From Dipetalonema caudispina (Eukaryota; Nematoda; Chromadorea; Rhabditida; Onchocercidae), in NCBI GenBank assembly GCA_013365325.1, contig JABVXV010000071.1, forward strand, positions 124,001-188,000: a stretch of 64,000 nucleotides of DNA, given 5' to 3'. Under the pieces are notes generated by a model, which worked only from the letters and a program-made list of their open reading frames with translations, ran no database searches and was not told the DNA's origin. Of the stretch, positions 39,679 through 52,700 are shown piece after piece. A program made the translations under genes and the position numbers. Numbering within the stretch: the stretch's first letter is position 1; each line of letters opens with the position of its first letter.

Positions 39679-39838
39679 TGTGTGTGTGTATGTGTGTATA
39701 TGTGTTACGTGTGTATAAGATGTTTTGAGGCTATTTTAAGTGAGCCTTACCTTCCTCTAATATGAAAGATATGATGCTATCGTATAGTGTTTGCAGTTCT
39801 GTGTGAGTGATAGATTTGTCTGTCGTATATATTCTCAT
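39126..39838 (-). CDS. Small unrecognised protein, two exons
   Basis: Exon A (39838-39751) starts MRIYTTDKSITHTELQTLYD and ends in EE at a strong donor, GTAAGG, in phase 1. Exon B (39220-39126), after the acceptor TTCCTTAGCAG, restores the phase (EKVPRITLATAKRKRAKLM) and ends GNRI-stop. The product would be 60 residues, with a basic cluster near the end, if the ATG at 39838 is the start. An acceptor (TAATCATAG) just upstream of it means more 5' exons may exist. Exon B and its intron 3' half lie inside the right arm of the inverted repeat and have a copy at 32965-33059; exon A lies outside. The (GT)n block is in the intervening intron. No family recognised. Confidence 0.45.
39590..39717. repeat. 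(GT)n/(TATG)n microsatellite
   Basis: About 128 bp of alternating TG with interspersed TATG units. It begins about 85 bp beyond the outer end of the right repeat arm. Confidence 0.95.
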
Positions 39839-42800
39839 TGGGCAGCACTATGATTACTAATGACCAGAAAAGCTTCAGCTATGCTTTTTCTTGATATCTA
39901 TGGAATAGATGGTGCAATATGCGAGAGAGGAGAATAATAGGTCACCAAACAAAACGTAAGGAGATTAGTAATAACATGAATGAACCAGTTTGTGATATAC
40001 TAAGGAAATAGCGATTAATCATTATTTGTATCATTGATAAGTTATCAATGATATACTTCTAGAAAACAATGAAAATTCTACGAAACGAATAAATGAAAGA
40101 ATTATACTTTAGTAAATAAAATACTACCAACATGACTACTCTCACTGCAAACAATTAATTTTTCGTGTCCTGAGCGCATTAATTACATGTAGCAATACAG
40201 CAACTGCAGTCAATTGTAACTGGATTTTTGGAAATTAGCAAAAAAAAAAAAAAAGAAAAAGAAAAAAGAAAAAAAAAAAAACTCTCCATTCTTCTCTTTC
40301 TCTCATATATCGACTGAGACTTTCTACTCTGCAAATATCAAATACATTTTTCTCTTGCTTTAAAATGGCTTGAAGGGTTAAAAATCAATTCATTTTTGTT
40401 GAATGAACCATATCACAGAAATTACGGCACCATTCAACATGTTAATAACAATAACATCCATCCGTATTCGATATCCTCTGATCAAACAGTGGTGGAATTA
40501 AGGACAGCGAAATCATGTAGAGAGTACTACAGCAAAATGAATTTATATTTTATCCAATTTTCTTTTTCTTTTTCATTTCTGTTTGATCAAATAGATTGCG
40601 AGCGATCTCATTACACATTTAATTTTGTAATACTTTTTCAATCCTTTTTCTCTAATAAACTTTACCTATCGGATATTTAGTTATAGTATGAATATGATGT
40701 AAACAACCTTTGAGCGAGTAAATCTGATTAGCCAATGAAAAGATTTCATCCAGAAATTGCTAAAGTTTGACAGTAAATTTCATTGGGATGAAAATCAAAT
40801 GATCTTATGAGTTTTACCATCAATGATGATACAATGAAATATCAGCAGATCTGCTACAGCTAAACCGGATGAACACATAACAACAATATGCTACTGCTAA
40901 TTATTCAGGATATCTTCTAAGTACATCCCGTCTTATCCTATCAATCACTTCCTATTACATTACACCCACTGGCTATCTTAAGTAACTAGAAGATTGATTA
41001 CCCATTAGCATTTATCATCTATCCCTTTATCTCTCTCTCTCTCTCCCTCTCTCTCTCTCTCTTTACCTGTATATGCCTATTCATAGCCCTATTTATCTAT
41101 CTCTATTTGTCGAACCATTCATTCATTTATCATCTTATTTTCCTATCCATCTATCATACTGAATTTTGCAATGATATTTTAATGGCAAAAGTTTCCGAAG
41201 AGAAATGTGAATGGTCTGTTTTAGGATTTGCAGAGTTTTTTTTTTTTTTTTTATCCCGATAATGTGATCTTATCACTGAATGAAAATGATTGGAGCATCT
41301 TAAAGTTACATAGTTGTAGTTCAAAAAGCTTGAATTTTTATTAATATCTAAGATTAGTGCGAGAATTCCCGTTGAAGAGGAACAATTGAGTTCTCGACTT
41401 CCTGAGATCTCTTACTTGTATGGCACTCATGATCATCATCTATGCTATACTCTAAATGAAAATAATCATTAAATCAAGTTTTTCGTTGATAACTGATCCA
41501 CTAAGAGATTTTAGAATCTACAACTTTGCCATTCAGACTGATAATTTCTCACCAGTCTTATCGGCCTTATTTCTGATTGATGTATTTCGAAATTTGCCAG
41601 ATCGGAAGTTACAAGAGATAATTTTTCCATAACAAAAACAGAAGTACAAAAAAAAAAAGAAAAGTAAGTAATTCTGCCTGAAAATCTATTGTTTCATCAA
41701 ATTACTACAGAAGAAGTAATAACTGTGCATATGAGTTGATAAGTTTGCATTTATTACTTTATCAAATTAACACTCTTCATGCTCTCTAATATCGGATCCT
41801 ATAGTATACTACATCCTCTAAGATATCCTTCTCAGCAATTTCCACTCTAACTATCGAAGCATTTATTCATTAAAATTATCAATAAAAGAAAAGTTTTACA
41901 ATCAACAATTGGAAACAGTCAACAATTGCTATCGTTAAATTAATATTTGTCATTGAGCCGATATTTCGACGCATTCATTCCTATTGAATGAGGAAATTAA
42001 TTAGGGAAAATTTGTTCACTATTTCAGTCGATTAAAGATCAATAATAAAAATTTCATGAAAAGAAGGAATGGAACGGAAATCAATATGAACTTCTTCTTC
42101 TATCCAATATGGTTTCATAGTGCTAGAGTTAACTTATTTTACTTAAGTGATACAGTATGATTATAATATCTTTAATCATATGATCCTTAAGTAAACTAAT
42201 AAATGAATAAATATCTTTTCACTGATTATCGACAAAGTTTTAGTAATTTCTTATACGAAACATCCCACAAGAAATTTGGGCAACATTTCCTTAAGAATAA
42301 TAATGATCCAACAGCAGTTGAAATTAATTACTAAATATTAGTCATATTTCTAACAAGAAAAAAAAAAAAAAATTACTGAAAATAAACTGATAACAGAATA
42401 CGTTGACCAATGTGGTATGTGAAGTTTTATACCTCGAACAATAAAATGTAACGCTGATTACCGGAATGAAAGAAATTTATTGATAAAAGAACTTTAAAAA
42501 GCCTTTGCAAATTTGTTTATGAAAATTTTCCATTGTTTCATCCAAATTGATGAAGAAAATTTCACATATATTCAAAAAATTGAATTTCATTTTCTCAGCT
42601 AACATTGAAACTATGTTAAATTCGTCACTATCATGAGTTATTGAATATTGCACCAGTTTATCATATGAAACCTTCGGTTCATTTCACAGGACTCGTGACG
42701 TAATAAATGATCAAATCTCAATTTTTTTGTCAGTTCTTCAACTTTCCTCAGATTGTAATTCCACATGCAAATTGTTTCAACACAAAAAGATCAGTTTATT

Positions 42801-45800
42801 ACGAAAATTTTTATATAGGATTTGACAATTTTTTTTTGTCTTCACGAAACTCTTACTTCCCTTGTCATCAATATCGCTGAAATTATGTGGCCATATTTAT
42901 CATCATGTTTGCTACTATCGGACACGTTTCTAATAAAGGAAAACGAAAGAAAAAAAATCGTATAGTCGTATAAAATTTGGAAATGCATAATTATGACATC
43001 AAGTGGATCGATACAGTTTCAGAGGTAAACACGATGCTTGAAGTAAAAGTCTAGGAGAGGAAAAAGGAAGTGGAGTAGACTTGTTTGATGATAGATCAGT
43101 GTAAGCATCAAAGTGCGGTACTGTACCATAGAATTACATTTGAAGTACAATGAAGGACAATTTTGCACAACATCTAACGAAGAGCAAAAAGATAACGAAG
43201 AAAAAGAGAAAAAAACTGAATGAATTGTTGAATGCGCCAATTTTGAAAATATTTGATTTCGAAATTGTTTAGCGAATTTTCTGAAATTTCATTTAAAGAA
43301 ATTCATCTTTGATACACGCCTTTATTTCATCAATTTTTGGTAGAAAAGAAGATTGATTTATGGTTTACTCAAATAATGAAATTGATATTATTTATTTTTT
43401 TTTGATTATCATCATTTATGATCAATTCACTTCTCCATTAGTTCTTTTAAATATATATTTTGATTGCTTCCAATATTGGTTACAGTTGCATAGACAAGAT
43501 AGGTAAAGGTACCTTAGACTGCTATAAATGACATCTATTTACATGCGCAGATATCCATGTGACATTTCCATGTTCGGGAAATTTCTCATTTAAATTTCGT
43601 CTTACGAAAATACTACTACAATAGCTTAATGCAAAACAAAACAATAAGAATGACAATAACAATAAAAATTCTAAAGTTTTTGAGTGAGGGAATTAACGAA
43701 TATTTAAATAAAATTTGAAAAGATTAAAGAATTTCAAAACCAGTTCTTTCATCTTTTACTACCAATACTACTACTACCACTACTACTACTATCTAACTCT
43801 TTCTTAAAATCTGCTTAAAATTCTTTCTATCTCTATGACATTTCATTAAATAATATTTCCTAAATACGAAGTTTTCAATGTATGTCTTCGAAAGTGTTAG
43901 AAATGTTTTCAAAAAAAAAAATTTTTTTTGAAAAGTATTATCTATTACGATGATAAGGGAATTACATATGTATGTTAAAAGTTATAAATAAAAAAAAAAT
44001 TTCAACTATTTGATTGTCATTCACATTTCATTGCACTTTGTAATACATTCCAATGCATTAATATTGTTTCTTCAACATACGAACAAGAAGAGGATGATTT
44101 TGGTGAGTGCTTTTTTGTATTCAATGAGATTGAGTGAATCATCGATAAGAGAGTTAAAATGATGATATATCATTTTTGTGTTTACCTTGATTAATTTGTT
44201 AATTTAATGAAATTCTGCTTATGACTAACATTGGATCATCATAAAAGAGAGAGCCTAAGATATGTTAGGTAATGATTACGAATAATTTCTTATTTCCCTT
44301 GATAGCTTTTCCTTTAGTAATTACACAAAAACTACGAGTAGAAGATTTAATGCTTTTGATCATTATTTAGTATAAATTTACTTTACAAAATAGTGTTTAT
44401 TGGATGATCAACGGAAGAGTAGCAAGTGGCGCTGATAGTAAAGAAGAAAAAATCCACGGATAATAAGGATTAATAAAAATTTTAATGTACAATTTTCCAT
44501 TTTTTTATCACATTTTTGCAAGTGAAGCAAAATTCCTCGGATTAAATGAATAGTGAAGTTAAAATGATAATATTTTAAAATCAATTCTGCATGTATACTT
44601 CTCCATTCAATCTACCAATCTCACTTCAATCGGTGAGGAATTCTGGAACCATTATAGACTTAGTTTCCATGGTAATTACTATAGCTTCTAGTTCCTGTTC
44701 TTTTCACATATGAGTCTTTTTTTTTTTTTGCATAAACTGTAACAATGGAAAGTAGGAAATTCTTCCCATTGAGAATTTTTAGCTATTGCAAATATAAAAA
44801 TGTAAACATTCAACTATCAACAAATGGCAAGAGAGCTTCGAATTATTGAAGTTGTTGAAAAATGTGGAAAATAACTTTGAACATCAGTAATGATGTAAAC
44901 AATGATCAAAATGATCGCTATCTTAATGCCTTATTTTATTGTTAAACATAGTTATCCAATTAACAATAATTTTCTGGGCTTTTTATAGGGAAAAATGTCA
45001 CTAGAATGTTAGTAACCAGATAATGATCATGGTGAATGAGTAATTGTTGGATAATATTTCTAGAGATGAAAGATTCATAAAGCTTCATCAATTAAGAGTT
45101 GAACTTGACAATGAAAGTCAGGCTTGGGATGATGATTAATGAGAATTTTAATTAATAGAATTTAGTTCAACTTTTATTGTGCATATAGCTATCAGACGAT
45201 GGCATATTGTTTGTATTCAAACTATTTTGATATAAATTAATTGGCAATAAAATGCACATGACGCGAAGGCTTTACCGATTTATTGTACAAGGCTTAAACG
45301 AATCATCGACCAAATTTTAGAAGTGTTTTCATGTTAATAGCAATGAGAAGATAGAAAAATTGCTGGGAAAATGGAGACAACTGGAAATCCGATAAGATTA
45401 CTAAAAATTTTGCGTAAATGTGCTAGCGATAAGTCATACATTATATCATTGGTTACTGTTTTGCTCACAGTTATATCCATCGAAGAGGCTTTCTTTACTG
45501 GTGCAAAATGGACTACAAGTATTTTAGAAATAGCGAAATTAGCTCTGCACCCTGAAATTGGGTGCAGATTCAAAGGAAAATCAAGTAAAAGCTATATCAG
45601 TTAATTTCAATGAATCATTATTACCCATTGCTCACCGCCATTTCTGTAACAGTATTTTGTAGCTGTGATTAAACTCGTTTTCCCATTTTACCACAACTTC
45701 ACTTATCTTATTCAAAAAGATATTCTTGCCTGCTCCTATTCAGTTGTTGAAAACTTCTATTAACACCCCTATAGCCTTGAAAGTGGCTCATAAAATTACG

Positions 45801-46300
45801 CAAAACAAAAATATTCCGACCAGATTCGTCATTAACGATTCTTCACTGATCACACACGACACATCTATAACTGTTTTGCTGTTTTTTCACCTTAATATCC
45901 CTTTATTTAATCTAGTCAATCACATATTCTTTTATATCAGTTAATAATACCACACCACATTTAGGTAATTGATAGCACTCTCATGCCACATTGGAAACTA
46001 AATTCGTAAATAAGAAAATCTTTTCAAATACTACTTCTTGCAGTAACTCCAATCTATCCATCATTTAAACGTCGCGGAATGTCATGAACAAGCGTCGATC
46101 ATAATGATGATGAATATGAAATTGATTATAAAAGGTTAGCTAATATACAAATTTCATGAGATAAAAGATTTATACAGTTCATTGTAATATTAGCCAAACT
46201 AGTATACAAACGAGCACGTAAACGTGATGCACTGGAGCGAAATAAATGTAGATACACCCGTTCATCGGATCATTGGAACATCTCTAAGTCTTCATGCAAG
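39839..46300. other. 6.5 kb largely empty interval
   Basis: No supported gene. It contains A-rich (40239-40280) and CT-rich (41032-41062) simple sequence. Two pieces stand out: a plus-strand exon-like stretch at 40419-40523, and disrupted frames at 45330-45950. The remainder has dense stops on both strands and could be intergenic DNA or long introns of the small minus-strand gene at 39.1-39.8 kb. Confidence 0.5.
40419..40523 (+). CDS. Possible isolated exon
   Basis: After the acceptor ACCATATCACAG, an open frame in phase 2 reads NYGTIQHVNNNNIHPYSISS then DQTVVELRTAKSCRE, up to a donor-like GTACTA. The composition is protein-like and hydrophilic, but no neighbouring exon was found to join it to. 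Confidence 0.25.
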
Positions 46301-47836
46301 CTATATGTAATCATGATACATATTTCCCTGATCTGGAGAACGAGGACCGCGTGGAAACACTCTAGGAATACCGCTAGGTCTAACAGGACGGCTCGGTAAC
46401 AATTCTCGACCATGGAAGGGATCAAGAGGATTTCCTGGACCAGGAAATGGGAAGGGATTTGAGGATGGCATGTATGGGTTACGAGCCAGCGGTTGAAATG
46501 GACCTTCAGGAATATCAGGATCAGGGTTTTGTGGTCTGTGTGTTGAGTTTGGAAAAGATATACGAACAGGAACATCACAGTGAGAATCAGTTTCCAGCAG
46601 ATTTCGCAAAAAATTAAGCTCTCGCGTATGTCGAACGTACAATCTCTTGTATGCATCGCGATATGACTCTTTTTTTAATATACCAGCATCTTAAATAAAA
46701 TCCATATTTGAGAAAAAGTGTAATATTTTTCTTTAATTTACAATGATCTGACTTCTTAATCAAATTGATTGGAAAAATATGATTTTAAAAGCACAATAAT
46801 TACCTTTTCCAAAATCTCTTTGACAGAAAAGTTTCCAAATTCTTTCCATTCCTTGACTTCTGCACACTTTATGAGCATATTTATTTGTTCTCTCTAATCG
46901 CAATACACTCTTAGCATCCAACATCTCGAACAAGTATTCAGCTATTACGCCAGTACCAAGTAAACGTAAGAATGGATTGTCATCTAAAAATTTTTCTATT
47001 TGCCATGAAGGTGTCAGCTGCTTTTAATCAAACCATATTTTTTTACATATAAATATGCTGTAATGTACATTCCACAACAATGAAAGCTTTTTTTAATGCA
47101 AAAGTAATGGGTAGATCATCCGACACAACAGCCAATCCTAAAGAAAGGCTTGAAAAAGTTTTCGATGCAAATTTGGTATATTAACAGTATCGTAGCATAC
47201 TTAACGGAGAATATTAACACATTATTTATCTCCGAACTTTTAATTCTAATTTTTGCAAGAGCTTATAGGTAATTGAAACTACATAGATATATAGCGCAAT
47301 TTGAACGAATAGATTTTGGTTGCGAATGAAAACCACTGTAAACACTCGAGATAGAAATAAAACAAGTCTATAGGTTGGTAAACGATATTTTCAAAATATT
47401 AGCACTGCATTTAAATATTTAGCAAGTTTAGGTCACTAAATACAATTCTCGATATAAAAAATACTTACGCCCAAGTAAAGCCAACTTCAGCGGCGAAATC
47501 AAACACTCGGAAACCTTTTTTTTTAAATCATTGCTTTTCTCCTCTAAAACAACTGGTTCTAGAAATTGCCGACCGGAAGGATGATAAATGCTAGCAGTGG
47601 CGTGAACATACTTCACCAGTCGGTCATTGTAAACACGAAAATCGATTTCAACAACAAGAACTGAATCGGGATGACGAAATGTCCAACGCGTATCGCCATC
47701 TTTGTGTTTAATGCGCTGGAATCAATTGAGCTTATAAAACTGTGTTTCTTCAAGGAAAAAAAACTAGGGATAAAAGGACTGAAAAATCCTAAATTAACTT
47801 TACAAATGCTAGCTAGTTCAACTGAGTTAGCTATGA

Positions 47837-47880
<44 letters not shown>

Positions 47881-49278
47881 GTAACCTCTACCCACACCGT
47901 CTAAATAGAAAAAAAAAAGAATCATTAACATAATTTTAAACGATCTTATTTAAATGGTTTATTCAAATACTTTTCGATATTAATCGGCAGTTACATAATT
48001 TCTTTTTATCGTTCCTCCCTCCCTTGTTTCTCCTGTCAATGTTTCCTTTACACTTCCTTTCATCTCATTCCACACTGTTTTGTCTATTACTAGTTAGGCT
48101 GGTGGTATTCCGGTGGCCTGCTTCATCTGACTAACACAAAGAAAGCGATACTCATGACAACGCCATTTCATACAGCAGTCAAGTTTTGTTAACATGTTTG
48201 TACTAACCGATGATGAATTATAAGTCGTTATTGTCACAAAAATACTTGTATACATCAATTTTACATTTGTGTGACTGGCATGGAGGTTAAAATGCGGATC
48301 CCTTTTTATTTTTTTAAGAATACGTTAAAAAAGTATCTAGCAATCCATGTGGACAGAAATTAGTTCTAACTAGTATAAAAACAAATCCTACTTCAAACCC
48401 TTTCTGTTTCATTTCATCAAGTACAATTTCGAAAACGGTTTCATTTCTTTCCTCATTGTCCGAACCGCTGCTACTTCCAGTTCTTGCCGAAATTTTTGGG
48501 GAAGAGCTTCTGTTGGCATTGTCAGCAGAAGAAAGTCTGAATAACAACAAGATCATAACTGATGATGCAGAGATATTCACAGAGTGGATTCGAACTTATG
48601 ACAAGGCTTTGGAACTCCCATGATGTAGCTTAAGTGATCTTATACTAGTTAACAACATACTTTTTCCGAAGAAAATTCTTGTGAAATCTATTCAAGATCC
48701 CTCAAATTAGTAGATTTTTTCTCTGAGTAATATGAATAAAGAAGAAATAAGCAAAACACGTACTCCTTTTCATTTATGACCAATCTTAGGCGATCTCCAC
48801 TTACAAATTCCATATCTGATTGAAAAAGCTTTGTATCATCTGTTGGTAATTGACGGCTACCGAAAAACAACGCAAAATCGCTGAAACCAAACGCATCCTA
48901 GGAAACAAAATAAACCTATCACGAATGAGAAATCAAATGAACTAAAACCCACCACTAAATCATGGGAAACCGAGTTCATCAGGATTCCACAATATCAGTG
49001 GTACAGCTACGTGATACGACTGTACGCTTGGTAAGAGGCACATGGGACCCTTGAAAGATTCAACTCGGACTACTGCGAAAGTTAATCTTTCAGCAAATCA
49101 TATCACTTATATTAGCCGGAATTTATACAATCACAAAATGTAGGAAAAAACAAACATTTCCCTACCGTTTCAGATTGAACCGCTGGACCACTTGACGACG
49201 CAAAGCCGAGAAACTCCAATTATCTACTCCATCGAAGACCTCTATCTTGCCATCTGGGCTCTTGACGCTCAATTTCAT
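46301..49278 (-). CDS. FBXO7 homologue: F-box protein FBXO7
   Basis: Seven exons (49278-49166, 48880-48764, 48536-48392, 47715-47469, 47137-47076, 47017-46804, 46689-46301) give about 428 residues in the FBXO7 domain order. A ubiquitin-like domain comes first (MKLSVKSPDGKIEVFDG ... SDMEFVSGDRLRLVI). A Ser-rich linker is followed by a PI31-like FP domain (FRHPDSVLVVEIDFRVYNDR ... LEEKSNDLKKKVSECLIS). The F-box follows (VIAEYLFEMLDAKSVLRLER, WKLFCQRDFGKD), then a proline-rich tail (PFPGPGNPLDPF). Family knowledge: FBXO7 is the substrate receptor of an SCF E3 ligase, binds the proteasome regulator PI31 and acts in mitophagy (PARK15 in humans). The exon 5 donor (GTT|GTGGAA) is weak and its exact end is uncertain. 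PUS7 lies 0.44 kb upstream on the same strand. Confidence 0.92.
47839..47876. repeat. (A)38 homopolymer in FBXO7 intron
   Basis: A run of 38 A lies in FBXO7 intron 3, just upstream of exon 4 in the sense of transcription (T tract on the coding strand). Its length in the assembly may be unreliable. Confidence 0.9.
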
Positions 49279-49717
49279 TATTCAATATCAGAGTTATTGC
49301 ACTAACTATCTGGAATCTACAACATCTTTAGAAACACCGAATTTAAAATAACTACGCTGAATACGATCACACATGAAACTAAACCGGGTTTGCTTTTGGA
49401 GTAACTTAAAAATAGTAATATTTTTTAAACATCCAGTGATTTCCACCCGATACAAGTCATTACTAGATAAAATATTGATATGAACAACAAAAATTGAACC
49501 GAAATCAGAAATAAACTTCCAAAAAAGTATTCACTGTTGAATAATGACAACAGACCTAGAGAGACAAAGCTGTAAACTTTATTTGTAAGCTTTATTTTTC
49601 ATCAGTGCAACAATTTACCGATTTTTATCATACGGTGTTTCTGAGTTATAACAGTGCTTTAAACATCAGTGATGTTAATTTGCTTGTAGTCGTTCAAACA
49701 CAATATTTCTTCAAGTA

Positions 49718-52700
49718 CTAAGCAGATTCAGTAAAATCCTTTTTTCCCTGAGCCAAGGACATTTGAGCCAATTTACTCATATCGCACCTGCAAAGAAAGT
49801 TCATGATTTATATCAATCTGGTTTTCATTATCTCATAACTTCTTTGTAAGCAATCTAATTATGGCTATGACGGAATTTTCTAGTGCTGTAAAACACAAAC
49901 TGCAGCTTACTGAAATGTGAAACAAAATTTTACGCTCCAGATAGCATCATTCCACATAATGCGGTAATTAATATCACCGATGAATGCAATACTAGGTACA
50001 GAAATATTCGCGGTAATTTCTAACTACGCTTGAATTTCCAACAGCAAGAAATAGTAGCCTTGTAATTTCGCGTAAAGCGATGGTAGCATAAGAACCAGAA
50101 GGCAAAGAAAACTCTAAAGCCACAGCATGGAAATCGCCAGTTCCAATACTTTCTGAATCTATATCTCCTTCAAGATCTGTCTGCAATTTTGTCCTCGCTT
50201 CGGGATAGGCCAATATTTTATACTTCACACCTTGCGGTTTGATAATAAGAGGGCGCATCACAGCGCCTATTGCCCATTCCCTGAAAAAAATACAAATATT
50301 TGGTAATGAATTAATTAGTTATCGACAGTTAATTGCAAATCCAGAAAAAAGAACAAGTAGGAAAGGCCTATTTACTTTTGTCCCACAACAGAAATATTAA
50401 TAAACATGCTTTTCTAATGCTTCGAACATCGCTAATGTTACTCCATCCTCAGCCATTACTTCTGCATACCAATCTCGGACTGAAAAAACATTCATAATAG
50501 TCGCAAGTATATATGCCAGCAATTAAAAGTTGACTTATGAAATAGTTCATTTACAGGAGTTACTATAGAGAATATTACTTCCTTATTAGATAAAACTCGA
50601 AAGTCTAATTAATGAAACCAACATAACATAAATTGCTGGCAGTATTCAAAAATAAAATGCAAAAATTTTTAGTTAAAAAAATATTCTGTTTAACTCTCTG
50701 TCTCCAATAATAATAAGGACGGTGAACGAATTTCAAAAAAAAAAAAAAAAATTAAAAGAAACCTTCGTTGTTGGGAAATTTAACAGATCCTGATATTAGA
50801 GGCAAAGCTACTTCTTCGTTTTCAAAATCTTTGATTTCTTGACCTTGAACATTTAAATCACCGGCGATCGCATGAAATCCCTTGTTTTTCACTCGTCGAG
50901 TAACAACCTTTAAACAATTCAAAATGCTATAATTCTTCAACAAACCACTGGAATCCTAGGAGTGCTTGTAGATCGTTGAACACAGTATTCGAAAGAAATC
51001 AAGAATGAATAGTAACGAAAAAGTCATAAGCTTATGTTAACCATTGACATCAAGGATGAACAAATACCTTATTCCATAACAGACTCTGGTAGGCATGAAC
51101 ATAAAGACTGCGTGCATTCCGAGTTAACTTCAACAGAGCACCATAATAATTGCATTTATTCTTGCTAAGTGCTGATAAAAGTTGTCCTTCGATGGTAGCA
51201 TATGCCTAGAATCATAAGAAATAATAAATATTTGTTATAAGAACTCGAGAATCTATTGTTTTATCCAAAAAACTTTCAGTCTTTTCCAAGTTTGTTGAAT
51301 ATAACGCTGAAACACTAAAATACTAACGTTTCCTATAACATATTGTTAACCATATTTACCTGACTGCCTGTGAGCTTTTTCAAGGCGGCAGAAGCATTTC
51401 CTGATTTATTCCATTCATCTATAGCTTCTCGGATACTTCCTAAAGATCATTCAATAAAGTAGCTTTTAGATGAAACAAACACCATAACATTTCTGAAATA
51501 CCTCATAAAAACGACAGCATTATGCACAGGAGATAATTCCTACCGTGTGCATTCCGTGGTTTCAAAATTCCTTTCAAGGCAACTTCCCACTGCTTCTTTA
51601 AAATTGCAATGCCGATTTCAGCAGTATTAAAAGCGCACGATCCAAAACGTTGAGTGCCAAAATAATTGATGAAACCGTTTGACTTGAAATTTTCAATTCT
51701 ATCGATCAAATCAGTTTCACTGAACGGATGAACATCTCTACAATTAGATAATTTTGCACTGAACACTTAGCAGAGGAAGTAGGCTATGTTACGCTATGCA
51801 TAAGACAGTTTTGATTATCAAACTTCAAATTAAAGAAAAATTCAAGAAAGAATGCAAGAAATGACTAACCTTAAAATGATTTTAAATCTATTTCCCCAAA
51901 GATCACCCAATTTGCATGGTTTTGAACTTGAAGTAAAATCAGTGAGCCTTATGCCACGTAGTTTAGCGTTAAGCTCTCTTAATCGTTCAATTTCACATCG
52001 ATACAGCGATACGCGTTGTGTTGTAAGAGCACGACGATCTTTTGTACCACAAATACCAAATGAAGAGTTTTTTATCCTAAATTATATTTAGATAAAATCT
52101 ATTAAGTACTTTAAATAAAAATGTTGAAACACGATAAACAAGACTTACCCCAAAAACTTAGAAATCATAGAAAGTGCATAATGCGTATCTTTGTTTTCTT
52201 TACATAATGTGAAATGAACATAATCGGGGCGATCTGTTGGCCATGTTCTTCTTTTCCTACATTAAAAATAACTTTGAAAATTGAGGACATTTTGCTCAAC
52301 AAAAAATTAAAAGAAAATCACGAAAACATAAGATATGTTTGCAGGTATCTTCATTCTTTTCTCAAAGAAGTTTCCATGATCAACATTGAACAACAGATTA
52401 CCTAGTTAGTTTATCCGGTACTAGAACTCGAATCGCACTGGCAACTGTTCGTGAATCCAAAAGGCCATTATATCGATTGCGTATCCAATCATGTATAATG
52501 GTACGCTTTTGTTTATCCATACCCTGAATGAGCAAAGTAAAAAAGATAGAACAGCATACTATCGTGACGAGCAGATTATATGAGAAATTAAACTAAAAAC
52601 AGTATTTACACCAACTTCAGTTGGTATTTCGACAACATTGATTTCATCGTTGAGAAGAGCATCGATTTTCGAGATCAGCTCTTGCGTGACAGCTTCTGGA

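Noticed and set aside
46270..46656. 128-codon minus-strand frame with hydrophobic N-terminus
   Set aside because: It is another reading frame of FBXO7 exon 7; the proline-rich frame continues in phase from the F-box exon.
47613..47897. Open frames through the (A)38 tract on both strands
   Set aside because: Poly-Lys/poly-Phe frames come from the homopolymer; the real FBXO7 exon 4 is in a different frame.
48560..48640. Possible tRNA (GTTCGAATCC on the minus strand)
   Set aside because: The T-loop-like motif is there but no matching T stem, anticodon arm or acceptor stem can be drawn. It lies in an FBXO7 intron.
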